Both the position numbers and the translations under genes were made by a program. From assembly GCA_963662515.1 (NCBI GenBank), contig OY759675.1:620001-684000 (forward strand): a stretch of 64,000 bases of DNA, written 5' to 3'. Below, piece by piece: positions 1-7,689 of the stretch (position 1 is the first letter of the stretch; each line of letters begins with the position of its first letter). Source of the DNA: JAFGDI01 sp963662515 (GTDB taxonomy: Bacteria > Planctomycetota > Phycisphaerae > Sedimentisphaerales > SM23-30). The notes under the pieces are model-generated. The model had not been told where the DNA came from, ran no database searches, and worked only from the letters and a program-made list of their open reading frames with translations.

Positions 1-410
1 GTTGCAGTAGAGGTACGCCACGAATAGCTAATCGGCTGTTACGGCGAGTACGAGATTATACTCAGGTGCATGGAGACGGGCGTATAACTAAAAAAACAGC
101 TGGTCAGGCTTTGAAGATAGAAGAAATAGATGATAGTGGTCTGGATAACCTCGATCGAGCTTATTTGCGAACCATTATTAACACCTACGGCGGCGGCCCG
201 GCGGGAATAGAGGCTGTGGCGGCGACACTGGGTGAAGAAAGAGATACGCTGGAAGATATGGTTGAACCTTTTTTGTTGCAGCAGGGTTTGGTAGCCCGTA
301 CCAGGCAGGGACGGGTAGCTACTGAGGCAGCCTATCAGCATCTGGGGGTTAAATATCAGCCGCGGCCGCTCAGGTCGTTGGTTGAGCCCGATCAGGAAAC
401 ATTATTTTAG
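1..410 (+). CDS. ruvB: RuvB Holliday junction helicase, C-terminal part
   Basis: The reading frame is open from base 3 and enters the window without a start, so only the last ~136 residues are present. The first residues, SRGTPRIANRLLRRVRDY, match the conserved end of the RuvB AAA+ region. They are followed by the winged-helix DNA-binding domain, with LDRAYLRTIINTYGGGPAGI and the closing QPRPLRSL. RuvB is the hexameric ATPase that drives branch migration of Holliday junctions together with RuvA, before RuvC cleavage. The ATP-binding portion lies upstream, outside the window. The stop at 408-410 is followed by 90 bases of unremarkable spacer before the next gene. Confidence 0.95.
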   Translation, partial: CSRGTPRIANRLLRRVRDYTQVHGDGRITKKTAGQALKIEEIDDSGLDNLDRAYLRTIINTYGGGPAGIEAVAATLGEERDTLEDMVEPFLLQQGLVARTRQGRVATEAAYQHLGVKYQPRPLRSLVEPDQETLF

Positions 411-500
411 TTGATATGTATTATTATGTGTCTGAGAATTTCAGGCTGAGCGAAAGTCGATCAATTTGTTAATTGCCATACTGAGCCTACAGAGACATAA

Positions 501-1790
501 ATGTGCCATATAATGAGAGATGCAGTGAAGGAAGTAAAAGCAAAACGGCAAATGCCACGCTATAAGCCATTGAAGAGCCGGCGTGGTCCCGACCTGTTCA
601 ATTTTAAGTTGACTCAGGAGGGGGTTGTAATGACCGGGGCGGTAAGTATAGTCGCAGGCTTTATGGTTATGTCGCCGGCGTATAATCTGCTTGTTGCTGT
701 TTTTGCTGTTTATTTTCTCAGCTATTTTCTGGGCAGTTGGTACAGCCCGCGAATGAAGATGAATGGCAGATTGCCAGATCGTTTGGAGGCGAATCGAGAG
801 ATAACTGTTCGCTATGAGCTTACCAATCAGCGGCGGTGCAATGCTTATGATATTGCCGTTGGCTTGTTTAATCTGCCGGGGCAGCTTCAGCAGCTCAAGA
901 ATAATGAGGTTATATCTTGTATTACACCTGGAGAAACGGTTGAGTATGAATTGAGACTGAAACCTTTGCGTCGTGGTATGTATGAGATCTTTGCTCCCCG
1001 ATATTATTCCACATTTCCGTTCAATATGTTTCGCAATGGTCCTATGAACAAGAAAGAGCTGTCTATTCTGGTAATTCCATCATATTGTCGTATATCCAGT
1101 CTGCGTTTGGCGGCGGACAGCCGATATTGTCCCGGTGGTATAACCAGTGCGGTTAATGTTGGTGAGTCTCCGGAGTTTATAGGTAATCGAGAATATCGTT
1201 CTGGCGATTCACCGCGACGAATTGATTGTCGAGCCTGGGCCAGATTGGGTATGCCAGCGGTGAAGGAATATAATGAAGAGTATTTTTGTCATGTAGCGGT
1301 TGTACTTGATACCCAGATATCGCAGAAAACCCCTGCTGGGCCGGAAGGGTACCCAAACTTTGAAGCGGCGATGAGTCTGGCAGCTTCTCTGGTCGATTCC
1401 ATATCTCGCAGTGAAGATATTATAGATGTTTTTGCTGCCGGTGCAGATCTGTATGTTTTCAGGACAGGTCGCAATACAGCCCAGTTTGATACTCTGCTTG
1501 AAGTTCTGGCGTGTTTGGAGCATTCTCGTAAAGATCCATTTGAGCAACTGGCTTCTACTCTGATCAAAGAGCTGGGTAATACCTCATCAGTGGTATTTAT
1601 TTTGCTGGATTGGAATCATTCTCGTCGTAAGCTGGTGAAAAAGGCCCTGGAACATGGTTGTATAGTAAAAGTTGTTCTGGTAGGCAATGGTCATTATAGT
1701 AGTGATTATAAGTCAGATAGTAATTTGGCTGACGCTGTGTATGATCTTAGCCCCGAAATGGTAAGGGACGGCATTTTAGATCTGAGTTGA
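501..1790 (+). CDS. DUF58 domain membrane protein
   Basis: This 429-residue protein has two hydrophobic segments near residues 43-85. After them comes a beta-rich region and then the DUF58 signature REYRSGDSPRRIDCRAWAR, in which the usual Trp after I-D is Cys. The last third resembles a von Willebrand A-like fold (VVLDTQ, then VVFILLDW). DUF58 proteins commonly sit beside MoxR-type AAA+ ATPases and transglutaminase-like proteins; neither is in view here, though the gene could belong to a set split by the window edge. The start at 501 has only a weak upstream purine stretch; an in-frame ATG at 513 is possible. The molecular function is unknown. Confidence 0.8.
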   Translation: MCHIMRDAVKEVKAKRQMPRYKPLKSRRGPDLFNFKLTQEGVVMTGAVSIVAGFMVMSPAYNLLVAVFAVYFLSYFLGSWYSPRMKMNGRLPDRLEANREITVRYELTNQRRCNAYDIAVGLFNLPGQLQQLKNNEVISCITPGETVEYELRLKPLRRGMYEIFAPRYYSTFPFNMFRNGPMNKKELSILVIPSYCRISSLRLAADSRYCPGGITSAVNVGESPEFIGNREYRSGDSPRRIDCRAWARLGMPAVKEYNEEYFCHVAVVLDTQISQKTPAGPEGYPNFEAAMSLAASLVDSISRSEDIIDVFAAGADLYVFRTGRNTAQFDTLLEVLACLEHSRKDPFEQLASTLIKELGNTSSVVFILLDWNHSRRKLVKKALEHGCIVKVVLVGNGHYSSDYKSDSNLADAVYDLSPEMVRDGILDLS

Positions 1791-1819
1791 ATCTATGCAG
1801 GTTGTTTAAGCAGCGGCAC

Positions 1820-3838
1820 TCAGAATAATTTATCCTCAACGGCATGTTTCTGATGGTGATCTTCTGCTTGTCCTTTGAATGTCAGGGGCAGCCAGAGAGT
1901 AAAGGTCGTGCCTTTGCCGTGTACAGTTTCAAGGTCGATTTTGCCTTTATGCTTGTTGATTATTATGTCATGGGTGATAGCCAGTCCCTGGCCGGTGCCT
2001 TTGCCCACTTCCTTAGTAGTGAAGAATGGGTCAAATATCTTATTGGTAATGGATTCAGGTATGCCGTTGCCATTGTCTGATATCTTAACTATGGCATACT
2101 GTTCATCTTTACTGGTAGTAATATTGATGAGTCCGGGTGAGTTGTCGTTTTTTTGCCTTTCTTCTATGGCGTGAGCAGAATTCACCAGCATATTGATAAT
2201 GACCTGAAGTAAGCTGCCGGGCATGCAGGTGATATTTATGGCATCCTCGGTCAAACTGGTATTAACCTCTGCGACATATTTCCATTCATTTTTAGAGATT
2301 GTCACCGCATTAGATACGATATTGTTTATGTCAGATAGTTCTGGTCCATTGCCATCTGGGTGGGTAAAGTCTTTCATGGCAGATACGATCTTGGCTATGT
2401 GGCTTGTGCCGTAAAGGGCATCGGCAAAGGCATTGGGAGCCTCTTTGAGTTCAAAGTCCTCATTGAACATATTGCTAAGAAAGTCGCCGATCTGCTGTGT
2501 GTCAGTGAGGTTATTGTTGATCATGTCAACCTGTGCGGTGAGCTTTTCCTGTATAGTGTCGAAAGAGCGTTTCAGGAAGTTTAGATTGTCACTGATATAT
2601 TGTATGGGCGTGTTGAGTTCATGGGCGATGCCGGCGGCTAGCTGTCCGACAGATTCCATTTTCTGGTTATGCTGTAATTTCATTTCCAGTTCTTTTTGCT
2701 TGGTAATGTCAAGTCGCGAATGAACTATGCCCAGTACCTGCCCCTGGTCATTTTTAACAGGTGTGGAGGTTGTTGCATAGATCTTGCCGGTATCAGTTTT
2801 GACTTCGGCAAAACAATTTTCGCCAGTTTTCAGTGATTTGACAACCGGACAATTATCGCATCTGTTAGCATGTCCCCATTTTTCATAGCAGGTAAAATTA
2901 GTGTCGCTACAGTTAGTGCCGTCTTCATGGCGGTTGGCCCAGATCACCTTGCCATCAGCGGCGATGAAGATTATCTGCTCTGATACATGTCTGAGTATTT
3001 CATTTATCTGATCGGCATGCAATAGTAATTCTTCTTTATACTTGTATTCAGAGATGTCCTGCTCAATGCAAATAATATTTCTTTGATGATTAGTATTGCT
3101 GTACTTACTAACCGAGGAATTATTTATGATCCAGCGCCATGCCCCGTTACCATCTTTAATACGGAATTCGATCTTATGACCTTGGGACGAGCCATTGGAC
3201 AGTTGAGCAAATCTTTCTTTTACCATCTCAATATCATTTGCATGGACCAGCGAAAGATACCATTGCATATCGCCGGTATTGGTGTGGCCAAAGGTGTTCA
3301 GCCATTGAGCGCTGAAGTTTATTTTATTTGTTTCGGGCTGCCATATAAAAGAGCCGGTTTTAGCGACCTGAGCGATCAATTCGAGAGCTACATTTCTTTC
3401 AGATGCTTTGGTCTGGTGCAGTTGCAGGTCCTTTTTTAGCTGCCAGGTAAGCAAAGTTTCGGTAATACTATTGGCCAGTTCATAACTTTTCCAGGGTTTA
3501 AGCAGCAGTTTATCAAGTTTGCTTTTGTTCAGGGTTTTGGAAATATCCTGCATTTCAGCATGGCCGGTGAGCAGGATTTTGGCGGTATTAGGCAGTTTTA
3601 TCGATGCTTTCTCGAGTAGTTCGCCGCCGTTCATGCCGGGCATGGTAAAATCGCTTATTATGAGAGCTATATCTCGCCCTTCGTTGAGCAGGTCGTCGAT
3701 AAGTTGTAGTGTTTCCATGCCGCTGTCTGCCACCTCTATGGTATAGCTATTGTCCAGCATGTTCCTGAGTTCCTTTGATAAGGCGCTCAGCACCATTTCT
3801 TCGTCGTCAACACAGATTATTACAGGGGGCATAGTCAT
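1820..3838 (-). CDS. Hybrid sensor histidine kinase (REC-PAS-PAS-HisKA-HATPase)
   Basis: The protein is 672 residues and apparently soluble, with no clear membrane segment. Residues ~4-125 form a receiver domain with acidic residues D11-D12 and the phospho-acceptor D63 in LIISDFTMPG. Two PAS domains follow, ~150-265 and ~275-385. The second carries a cysteine cluster (C310, C317, C327, C330, C342) around CYEKWGHANRCDNCP, a PAS-associated pattern that suggests a redox or metal cofactor. The kinase core has H406 in AAGIAHELNTP, and the ATPase domain has DNGNGIPESI and GKGTGQGLAI. The receiver at the N-terminus suggests it sits downstream in a phosphorelay. It is divergent from the response regulator at 4326, its plausible partner. 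Confidence 0.9.
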   Translation of the reverse strand: MTMPPVIICVDDEEMVLSALSKELRNMLDNSYTIEVADSGMETLQLIDDLLNEGRDIALIISDFTMPGMNGGELLEKASIKLPNTAKILLTGHAEMQDISKTLNKSKLDKLLLKPWKSYELANSITETLLTWQLKKDLQLHQTKASERNVALELIAQVAKTGSFIWQPETNKINFSAQWLNTFGHTNTGDMQWYLSLVHANDIEMVKERFAQLSNGSSQGHKIEFRIKDGNGAWRWIINNSSVSKYSNTNHQRNIICIEQDISEYKYKEELLLHADQINEILRHVSEQIIFIAADGKVIWANRHEDGTNCSDTNFTCYEKWGHANRCDNCPVVKSLKTGENCFAEVKTDTGKIYATTSTPVKNDQGQVLGIVHSRLDITKQKELEMKLQHNQKMESVGQLAAGIAHELNTPIQYISDNLNFLKRSFDTIQEKLTAQVDMINNNLTDTQQIGDFLSNMFNEDFELKEAPNAFADALYGTSHIAKIVSAMKDFTHPDGNGPELSDINNIVSNAVTISKNEWKYVAEVNTSLTEDAINITCMPGSLLQVIINMLVNSAHAIEERQKNDNSPGLINITTSKDEQYAIVKISDNGNGIPESITNKIFDPFFTTKEVGKGTGQGLAITHDIIINKHKGKIDLETVHGKGTTFTLWLPLTFKGQAEDHHQKHAVEDKLF

Positions 3839-4158
3839 TACTGTAAACTCCGGAAATAGCTTTTAATGGCAATGAATTTCATTTTGGAATTAATAAGTAT
3901 TTTCATGCAGGTCTTATCGTTTGTTTTTGTAATAAATATTACTCTCTGAGAAAGTAATAGTATATTAATCGCAAAAATATGAGCTTAGAGTGTAATAGCA
4001 GACTTGGGTGTATTAGTTATAGGTCCTAAAGCAATGTCTGTTTCTAGTGTTTTCTGTTAATAGAGAATTATAAACGGTTTCATCGCCCGCTTAACCTGCA
4101 GGACAAGTAAGCCGATATAGGCAATGAGCCAGAAGAGATGGGTTCGTGTAGTCCGTCC

Positions 4159-4195
4159 GGTAATATCAGTGGGGATCATGCTGATAATACCTTTT
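4159..4195 (+). terminator. Hairpin plus TTTT, possible attenuator or terminator
   Basis: GGTAATATCAG (4159-4169) pairs with CTGATAATACC (4181-4191) with one mismatch, leaving an 11-base loop, and TTTT follows directly. No gene on the plus strand ends nearby, so it may end a short leader or small RNA. It could also simply be a structure in the divergent region. Confidence 0.35.
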
Positions 4196-4223
4196 GGAAA
4201 CAGGCTCGGTTTAGTGTGTACTT

Positions 4224-4249
4224 TAAGAAGGTGTTATTAGAGCCGATAA
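4224..4249 (+). promoter_or_regulatory. Possible sigma-28 (FliA-type) promoter
   Basis: GCCGATAA at 4242-4249 is an exact match to the usual FliA -10 sequence. TAAG lies 14 bases upstream (4224-4227), close to the TAAA-N15 arrangement. The ATG of the response regulator is 76 bases downstream. No fliA gene is visible in the window, so this rests on sequence alone. Confidence 0.35.
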
Positions 4250-4325
4250 CTGTCGCAAGTTATTGGTCGTCAAAGAGGAAATAGTCAGGGCGGCTATATT
4301 TTTTTATAGCGGAACAGAGGTTGCT

Positions 4326-5240
4326 ATGCACAAGATATTGATCGTAGATGATGAAAAATGTGTTTTGGAATCAGTTTATCGCACTTTGAAAAAAGAGCCG
4401 TGTAAACTGATCCTGGCAGAAAGTGCCGCCGAGGCTCTGGATATTCTGGCGGAAGAGCAGGTGGCGCTGATAATATCAGATGTCAAGATGCCCGGCATGA
4501 ACGGCATAGAGTTGCTCATGAAGGCAGCTGAGTTGTCACCCGCTTCGGTTAAGATGCTGCTATCGGGCTATTCTGAAGTTGATCTGATAGTAGAAGCGAT
4601 CAATAAGGCTAATGTCTGGCGTTATATTCCCAAACCCTGGAATAATGAAGACCTGGTCATAGCAATTCGTAATGGTATAGAATATTATGAGCTTCAGCAG
4701 GAGCGTAAGGAGTTGCTTGAAACACTGGCTGGAAAAAATGCAGAACTTGCTGAGCTGAATAATAGCCTGGAAGAGAAAGTAAGAATGCGTACTGATCAGA
4801 TCAACTGCCACATGAATCTTCTGATGCAGCTGCTCAATGGAGTTGATTTTAGTACTTTCGTAAATATAGTTACTCCAGAGATTGAAGATATATTTCAGGC
4901 AAAAAAGGTGTCTATCTGTCTCTGTCGTGATGGTCAGTTAGATAGTCAGTGTCAAAGTGATGTATGTAAATATAATATTGATTCTAACAGTCTGATCCAG
5001 GCGGCTATCTCATCATGTGAAACTGTTTGTAATGACAGTGTTTGTGTTGTTCCTGTGGTAAACAATGAAGAGGTATTTGCTGTGGTTGTTATTAATGATT
5101 GTGGAGTAGAATATTCCACACATAGAGAAGAGCTGGAATCTTTACTGGTTATACTCAAAATAGCGATCCAGCGAGAAGTAATGAAGACTCGTGCATCAAG
5201 TATGATAGGTGATATTGAGAAGCTGCTGGAAGGGTGCTGA
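4326..5240 (+). CDS. Response regulator: receiver, coiled coil and GAF-like domain
   Basis: The start is set at ATG 4326, after an AGAGG ribosome site, because the receiver begins at once with MHKILIVDDE; an upstream TTG at 4263 would add 21 unrelated residues. The protein is 304 residues. The receiver spans 1-120, with phospho-acceptor D52 in LIISDVKMPG and the KPW that closes this receiver type. A helical linker (~125-165) follows, then a region that looks like a degenerate GAF domain (~170-290) with several Cys residues. There is no DNA-binding domain, so output is probably by protein contact. Its stop overlaps the upstream edge of the FapA gene's start region, suggesting co-translation. 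The divergent hybrid kinase at 3838 is a likely phosphodonor. Confidence 0.85.
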   Translation: MHKILIVDDEKCVLESVYRTLKKEPCKLILAESAAEALDILAEEQVALIISDVKMPGMNGIELLMKAAELSPASVKMLLSGYSEVDLIVEAINKANVWRYIPKPWNNEDLVIAIRNGIEYYELQQERKELLETLAGKNAELAELNNSLEEKVRMRTDQINCHMNLLMQLLNGVDFSTFVNIVTPEIEDIFQAKKVSICLCRDGQLDSQCQSDVCKYNIDSNSLIQAAISSCETVCNDSVCVVPVVNNEEVFAVVVINDCGVEYSTHREELESLLVILKIAIQREVMKTRASSMIGDIEKLLEGC

Positions 5241-5242
5241 TA

Positions 5243-7243
5243 ATGTCATTAGGTCTGGAAAAACAGGTTATCTGCGAGCCAGATGGTAGTGTGGCTATTA
5301 TCAGTCATCTGCCGGCAACTACAATATTTGGCGAGAAGATCAGTCTTGACGATGTGATCGCCATTCTAAGGGCGCATGGCATAATGAGCCATATTGATAC
5401 TATGGGTCTGGAGATAGCTGTTGAAAGATCGAATAAAACTGGAGATCCGATCGAGAATATTATCGCTGCTCGTGCCCAGGTCAGTTCTGATATAATCTTT
5501 GAAGAGATGGAAAGGGTAGAGCTTAAAGACTTTTTAAGTGAGATAGATTCTGCTCGTAAGGCATACGAAATGATGGTTGGCGGCATATCTGATGTGGGAG
5601 ATGATTTTAAGGTTCGCTTTGTTGAAGAGGGCAAGGTGGTATTGCAGATATCAGAGCCGGAAGATGAAGATATTTATGGTAAGAAGATAAAAAAAAGAAA
5701 GATCCCCGTAGAGCTGCGCAGGGGCGAGGGTATATCAGAGTATAATGCTTTAGGTGTACGGCGTTTTACCGCAGAGAGTACCGGCTATCTGGTCGTTGAT
5801 GATAAAATGCGTCTGTCGATAATCTCTCCTTTTGTAGTCTCAGAAGATAAAATGAAACTTATCTTTTCCATTTTACCATTGAGAAGAAAGGAGCAGATCC
5901 GTCCTTTAATGACCATACTGACTTCTCAATTTAATGAGCGGGTTATTGGTAATCAGATGAAAATAGACCTGTATTCGGTAATAGAGCGAGTACAGTTATT
6001 GATAGAGTCTGGTGATGTGGCAGAACATCTTTTGCTGGCTCAGGGGAAAGAGCCAACGACAGGTAAGGATGCTGTGGTAAAAATATTGGCAGGCTCAGAG
6101 CGTCAACAGCATTCAGGTGAGAGCACTATCTCAGATCAGATGAAACAGGCGCAGTACTGCATGGTAAGCCAGGGTGAGGTGTTAGCAGAGGTAACCCCGG
6201 CTATACCAGGCGACCAGGGTATGAATGTACTTGGTACAGTGCTTGAGCCGCTTAGTGGCAAGGCCAGAGATGTAATTGTCGGTCAGAATATCAAGAAAGA
6301 TGTTACCCAGGATAAGATTTTTTATGTAGCAGCGAAGGCCGGGTGTTTTGTCTGTAATAATCTATCTATTTCTGTTTCCGATACGCTTACTATAAATGGT
6401 GATGTTGGGCCTCGTACTGGTAATATTGTTCAGGGGGCATCTGTTATAGTAAATGGTAATATCTTGCCGGGCTTTTCGGTAGAGTGTAAAGAAGATCTGA
6501 TAGTAAATGGCAGTATTGAAAATGGAGCAATGGTAAAATGCAATGGTCTGATAGTCCGTAAAGGTGTTTTTACCCGTAAGGGAATGGTAATGGTGAAGTC
6601 TGATGCCGATATAGGTTATATTCAGGATGCGGTAATAAGGGTAAATGGTAAATTGGTAGTGCAGAGGTATATTCATAATTCTCGGGTAACAGTTAGAGGT
6701 GATTTGGTAGTTTATGGCAGGGGTGTGCAGGGACATGATCGTGGTGCGGTAATGGGCAGTCGTGTGTCTGTACTGGGTAATTCAATATTTCACTCTCTGG
6801 GCAATGAAAATGAAGATACGGTTATTATGGGTGGTTGTGATCAGGACCTTCAGGAACAATTATTGCGTAGTCAGACGGTAATGTCATCGATCCAGACTGA
6901 TATCAGTATGCTGCAAAACCAGATAGGGGTTGATCTTACAGCGGCAGATGCCGCAGAAGTGCTTAAGCGTCTGCCCCAGGTACAAAAAGATATAATTGCA
7001 GAGAAACTTAAGAAGATAAAGTCTTTACTGGCCGATCTCAAGCTGTATCAGAGTAAATATATAGAATTGACAGAAAAGACATACGCTTCTGATCTTGAAG
7101 CCATTACCATTAATATTCAGGGGCATGTTATACCCAAGACGACGCTGGCAATAGGGGCAGATTCCTATGCTGTCAATAAGCGTACTGGCGGTGGGGTGGT
7201 CAGGCTGGTCAAAGGTGTGGTTAGTTTTAGTGGTTCAGTCTAG
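5243..7243 (+). CDS. FapA/DUF342 family protein
   Basis: The start is ATG 5243, two bases after the preceding stop, with GGAAGGGTG as ribosome site; the GTG at 5234 lies inside that site. The protein is 666 residues. The N-terminal ~150 residues are helical. The DUF342/FapA body contains QGEVLAEVTPAIPGDQGMN, and then a long right-handed beta-helix-like stretch (~370-540) of V-x-G-D/N-I/V repeats such as LTINGDVGP and VIVNGNILPGFSVECKEDL. A coiled coil (~550-620) and a final beta segment close it. Family members such as the Vibrio flagellar assembly protein FapA have been tied to polar flagellar placement or signalling, but the biochemical role is unclear. Being fused in an operon to a receiver protein suggests it is an output of that pathway. 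Confidence 0.85.
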   Translation: MSLGLEKQVICEPDGSVAIISHLPATTIFGEKISLDDVIAILRAHGIMSHIDTMGLEIAVERSNKTGDPIENIIAARAQVSSDIIFEEMERVELKDFLSEIDSARKAYEMMVGGISDVGDDFKVRFVEEGKVVLQISEPEDEDIYGKKIKKRKIPVELRRGEGISEYNALGVRRFTAESTGYLVVDDKMRLSIISPFVVSEDKMKLIFSILPLRRKEQIRPLMTILTSQFNERVIGNQMKIDLYSVIERVQLLIESGDVAEHLLLAQGKEPTTGKDAVVKILAGSERQQHSGESTISDQMKQAQYCMVSQGEVLAEVTPAIPGDQGMNVLGTVLEPLSGKARDVIVGQNIKKDVTQDKIFYVAAKAGCFVCNNLSISVSDTLTINGDVGPRTGNIVQGASVIVNGNILPGFSVECKEDLIVNGSIENGAMVKCNGLIVRKGVFTRKGMVMVKSDADIGYIQDAVIRVNGKLVVQRYIHNSRVTVRGDLVVYGRGVQGHDRGAVMGSRVSVLGNSIFHSLGNENEDTVIMGGCDQDLQEQLLRSQTVMSSIQTDISMLQNQIGVDLTAADAAEVLKRLPQVQKDIIAEKLKKIKSLLADLKLYQSKYIELTEKTYASDLEAITINIQGHVIPKTTLAIGADSYAVNKRTGGGVVRLVKGVVSFSGSV

Positions 7244-7309
7244 CCCAAGAGCTTGTTAAGACTAGTATGTCTGATTTATCAGTTGAATCACCAGCAGTAG
7301 AGTATATAA

Positions 7310-7320
7310 TAATTGTAGTA
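7310..7320 (+). repeat. Target-site duplication, left copy
   Basis: TAATTGTAGTA here is repeated exactly at 7578-7588, directly outside the palindromic element. This is the pattern left by transposition. Confidence 0.7.
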
Positions 7321-7577
7321 ACTGTTCACAGTGCTCAGATTGATTGCAGAGTTAACTGTGAAATAAATTGTTTAGTAATAAGAAATAAGTAATAAGAAAT
7401 AAGCTCTCGTATCGGCCTTGAGGCCGATGGCTATTTTAAGGCTTCGCAGCAGTAAAGAGTAAATAATATGTTCAGTCAAGACCGTTGCGAAGCCATAAAA
7501 CAGGTCGCACAGCGACACCTCAACTTATTTCATATTTCATATTTCTTATTACTTCCAGTTACCGTGTGAACGGTTAC
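7321..7577. mobile_element. MITE-like palindromic element, 257 bp
   Basis: The ends are inverted: the left starts ACTGTTCACA (7321-7330) and the right ends TGTGAACGGTTAC (7565-7577), which match over 10 bases with one mismatch. If the flanking GTA is counted the match is 13 bases with one mismatch. An 11-bp duplication flanks it. Inside the ends lies a second pair of inverted AT-rich arms (AGTAATAAGAAATAAG types, 7375-7403 against 7522-7554). Small hairpins lie inside those: ATCGGCC/GGCCGAT (7411-7428), GGCTTCGCA/TGCGAAGCC (7440-7494) and GTCGC/GCGAC (7504-7516). It has no coding capacity, so any movement would depend on a transposase elsewhere. It lies between FapA and the membrane protein gene and ends 36 bases before a likely promoter. 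Confidence 0.65.
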
Positions 7578-7588
7578 TAATTGTAGTA
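7578..7588 (+). repeat. Target-site duplication, right copy
   Basis: Exact second copy of TAATTGTAGTA (the first is at 7310-7320), starting at the base after the element's right terminal repeat. Confidence 0.7.
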
Positions 7589-7613
7589 TTTATAAAGACT
7601 ATTGAGAGAGTCG

Positions 7614-7642
7614 TTGAGCAAACGGTAGTATTGCTTGATAAT
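7614..7642 (+). promoter_or_regulatory. Sigma-70-type promoter for the membrane protein gene
   Basis: TTGAGC (7614-7619), a 17-base spacer and GATAAT (7637-7642) fit the housekeeping consensus. Transcription would start about 40 bases before the ATG at 7690. The promoter lies just outside the inserted repeat element, so it appears intact. Confidence 0.5.
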
Positions 7643-7689
7643 GTTGATTATTGCCAGGTTTTTCTGGAATAGCACGAAAGGAAGTAGTT

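Larger units (their letters stand above)
3839..4325. other. Divergent intergenic region, 487 bp
   Basis: No convincing gene is seen between the kinase (minus strand) and the response regulator (plus strand). The region is AT-rich near the kinase. Near the regulator it holds a hairpin followed by TTTT (4159-4195), a possible sigma-28-type promoter (4224-4249), and a short hairpin CCGATAAC/GTTATTGG (4243-4266) that overlaps the -10. An in-frame TTG at 4263 could extend the regulator upstream, but it has no family match there. Confidence 0.5.

Noticed and set aside
4080..4160. Structured stretch that could be a tRNA or cyclic-di-GMP riboswitch
   Set aside because: GGGTTCG looks like a T-loop, but no acceptor, D or anticodon arms pair. 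The conserved riboswitch core is also not present.
4263..4325. TTG start 63 bases upstream for the response regulator
   Set aside because: The receiver domain begins at ATG 4326, which has a good ribosome site; the extra 21 residues match nothing.
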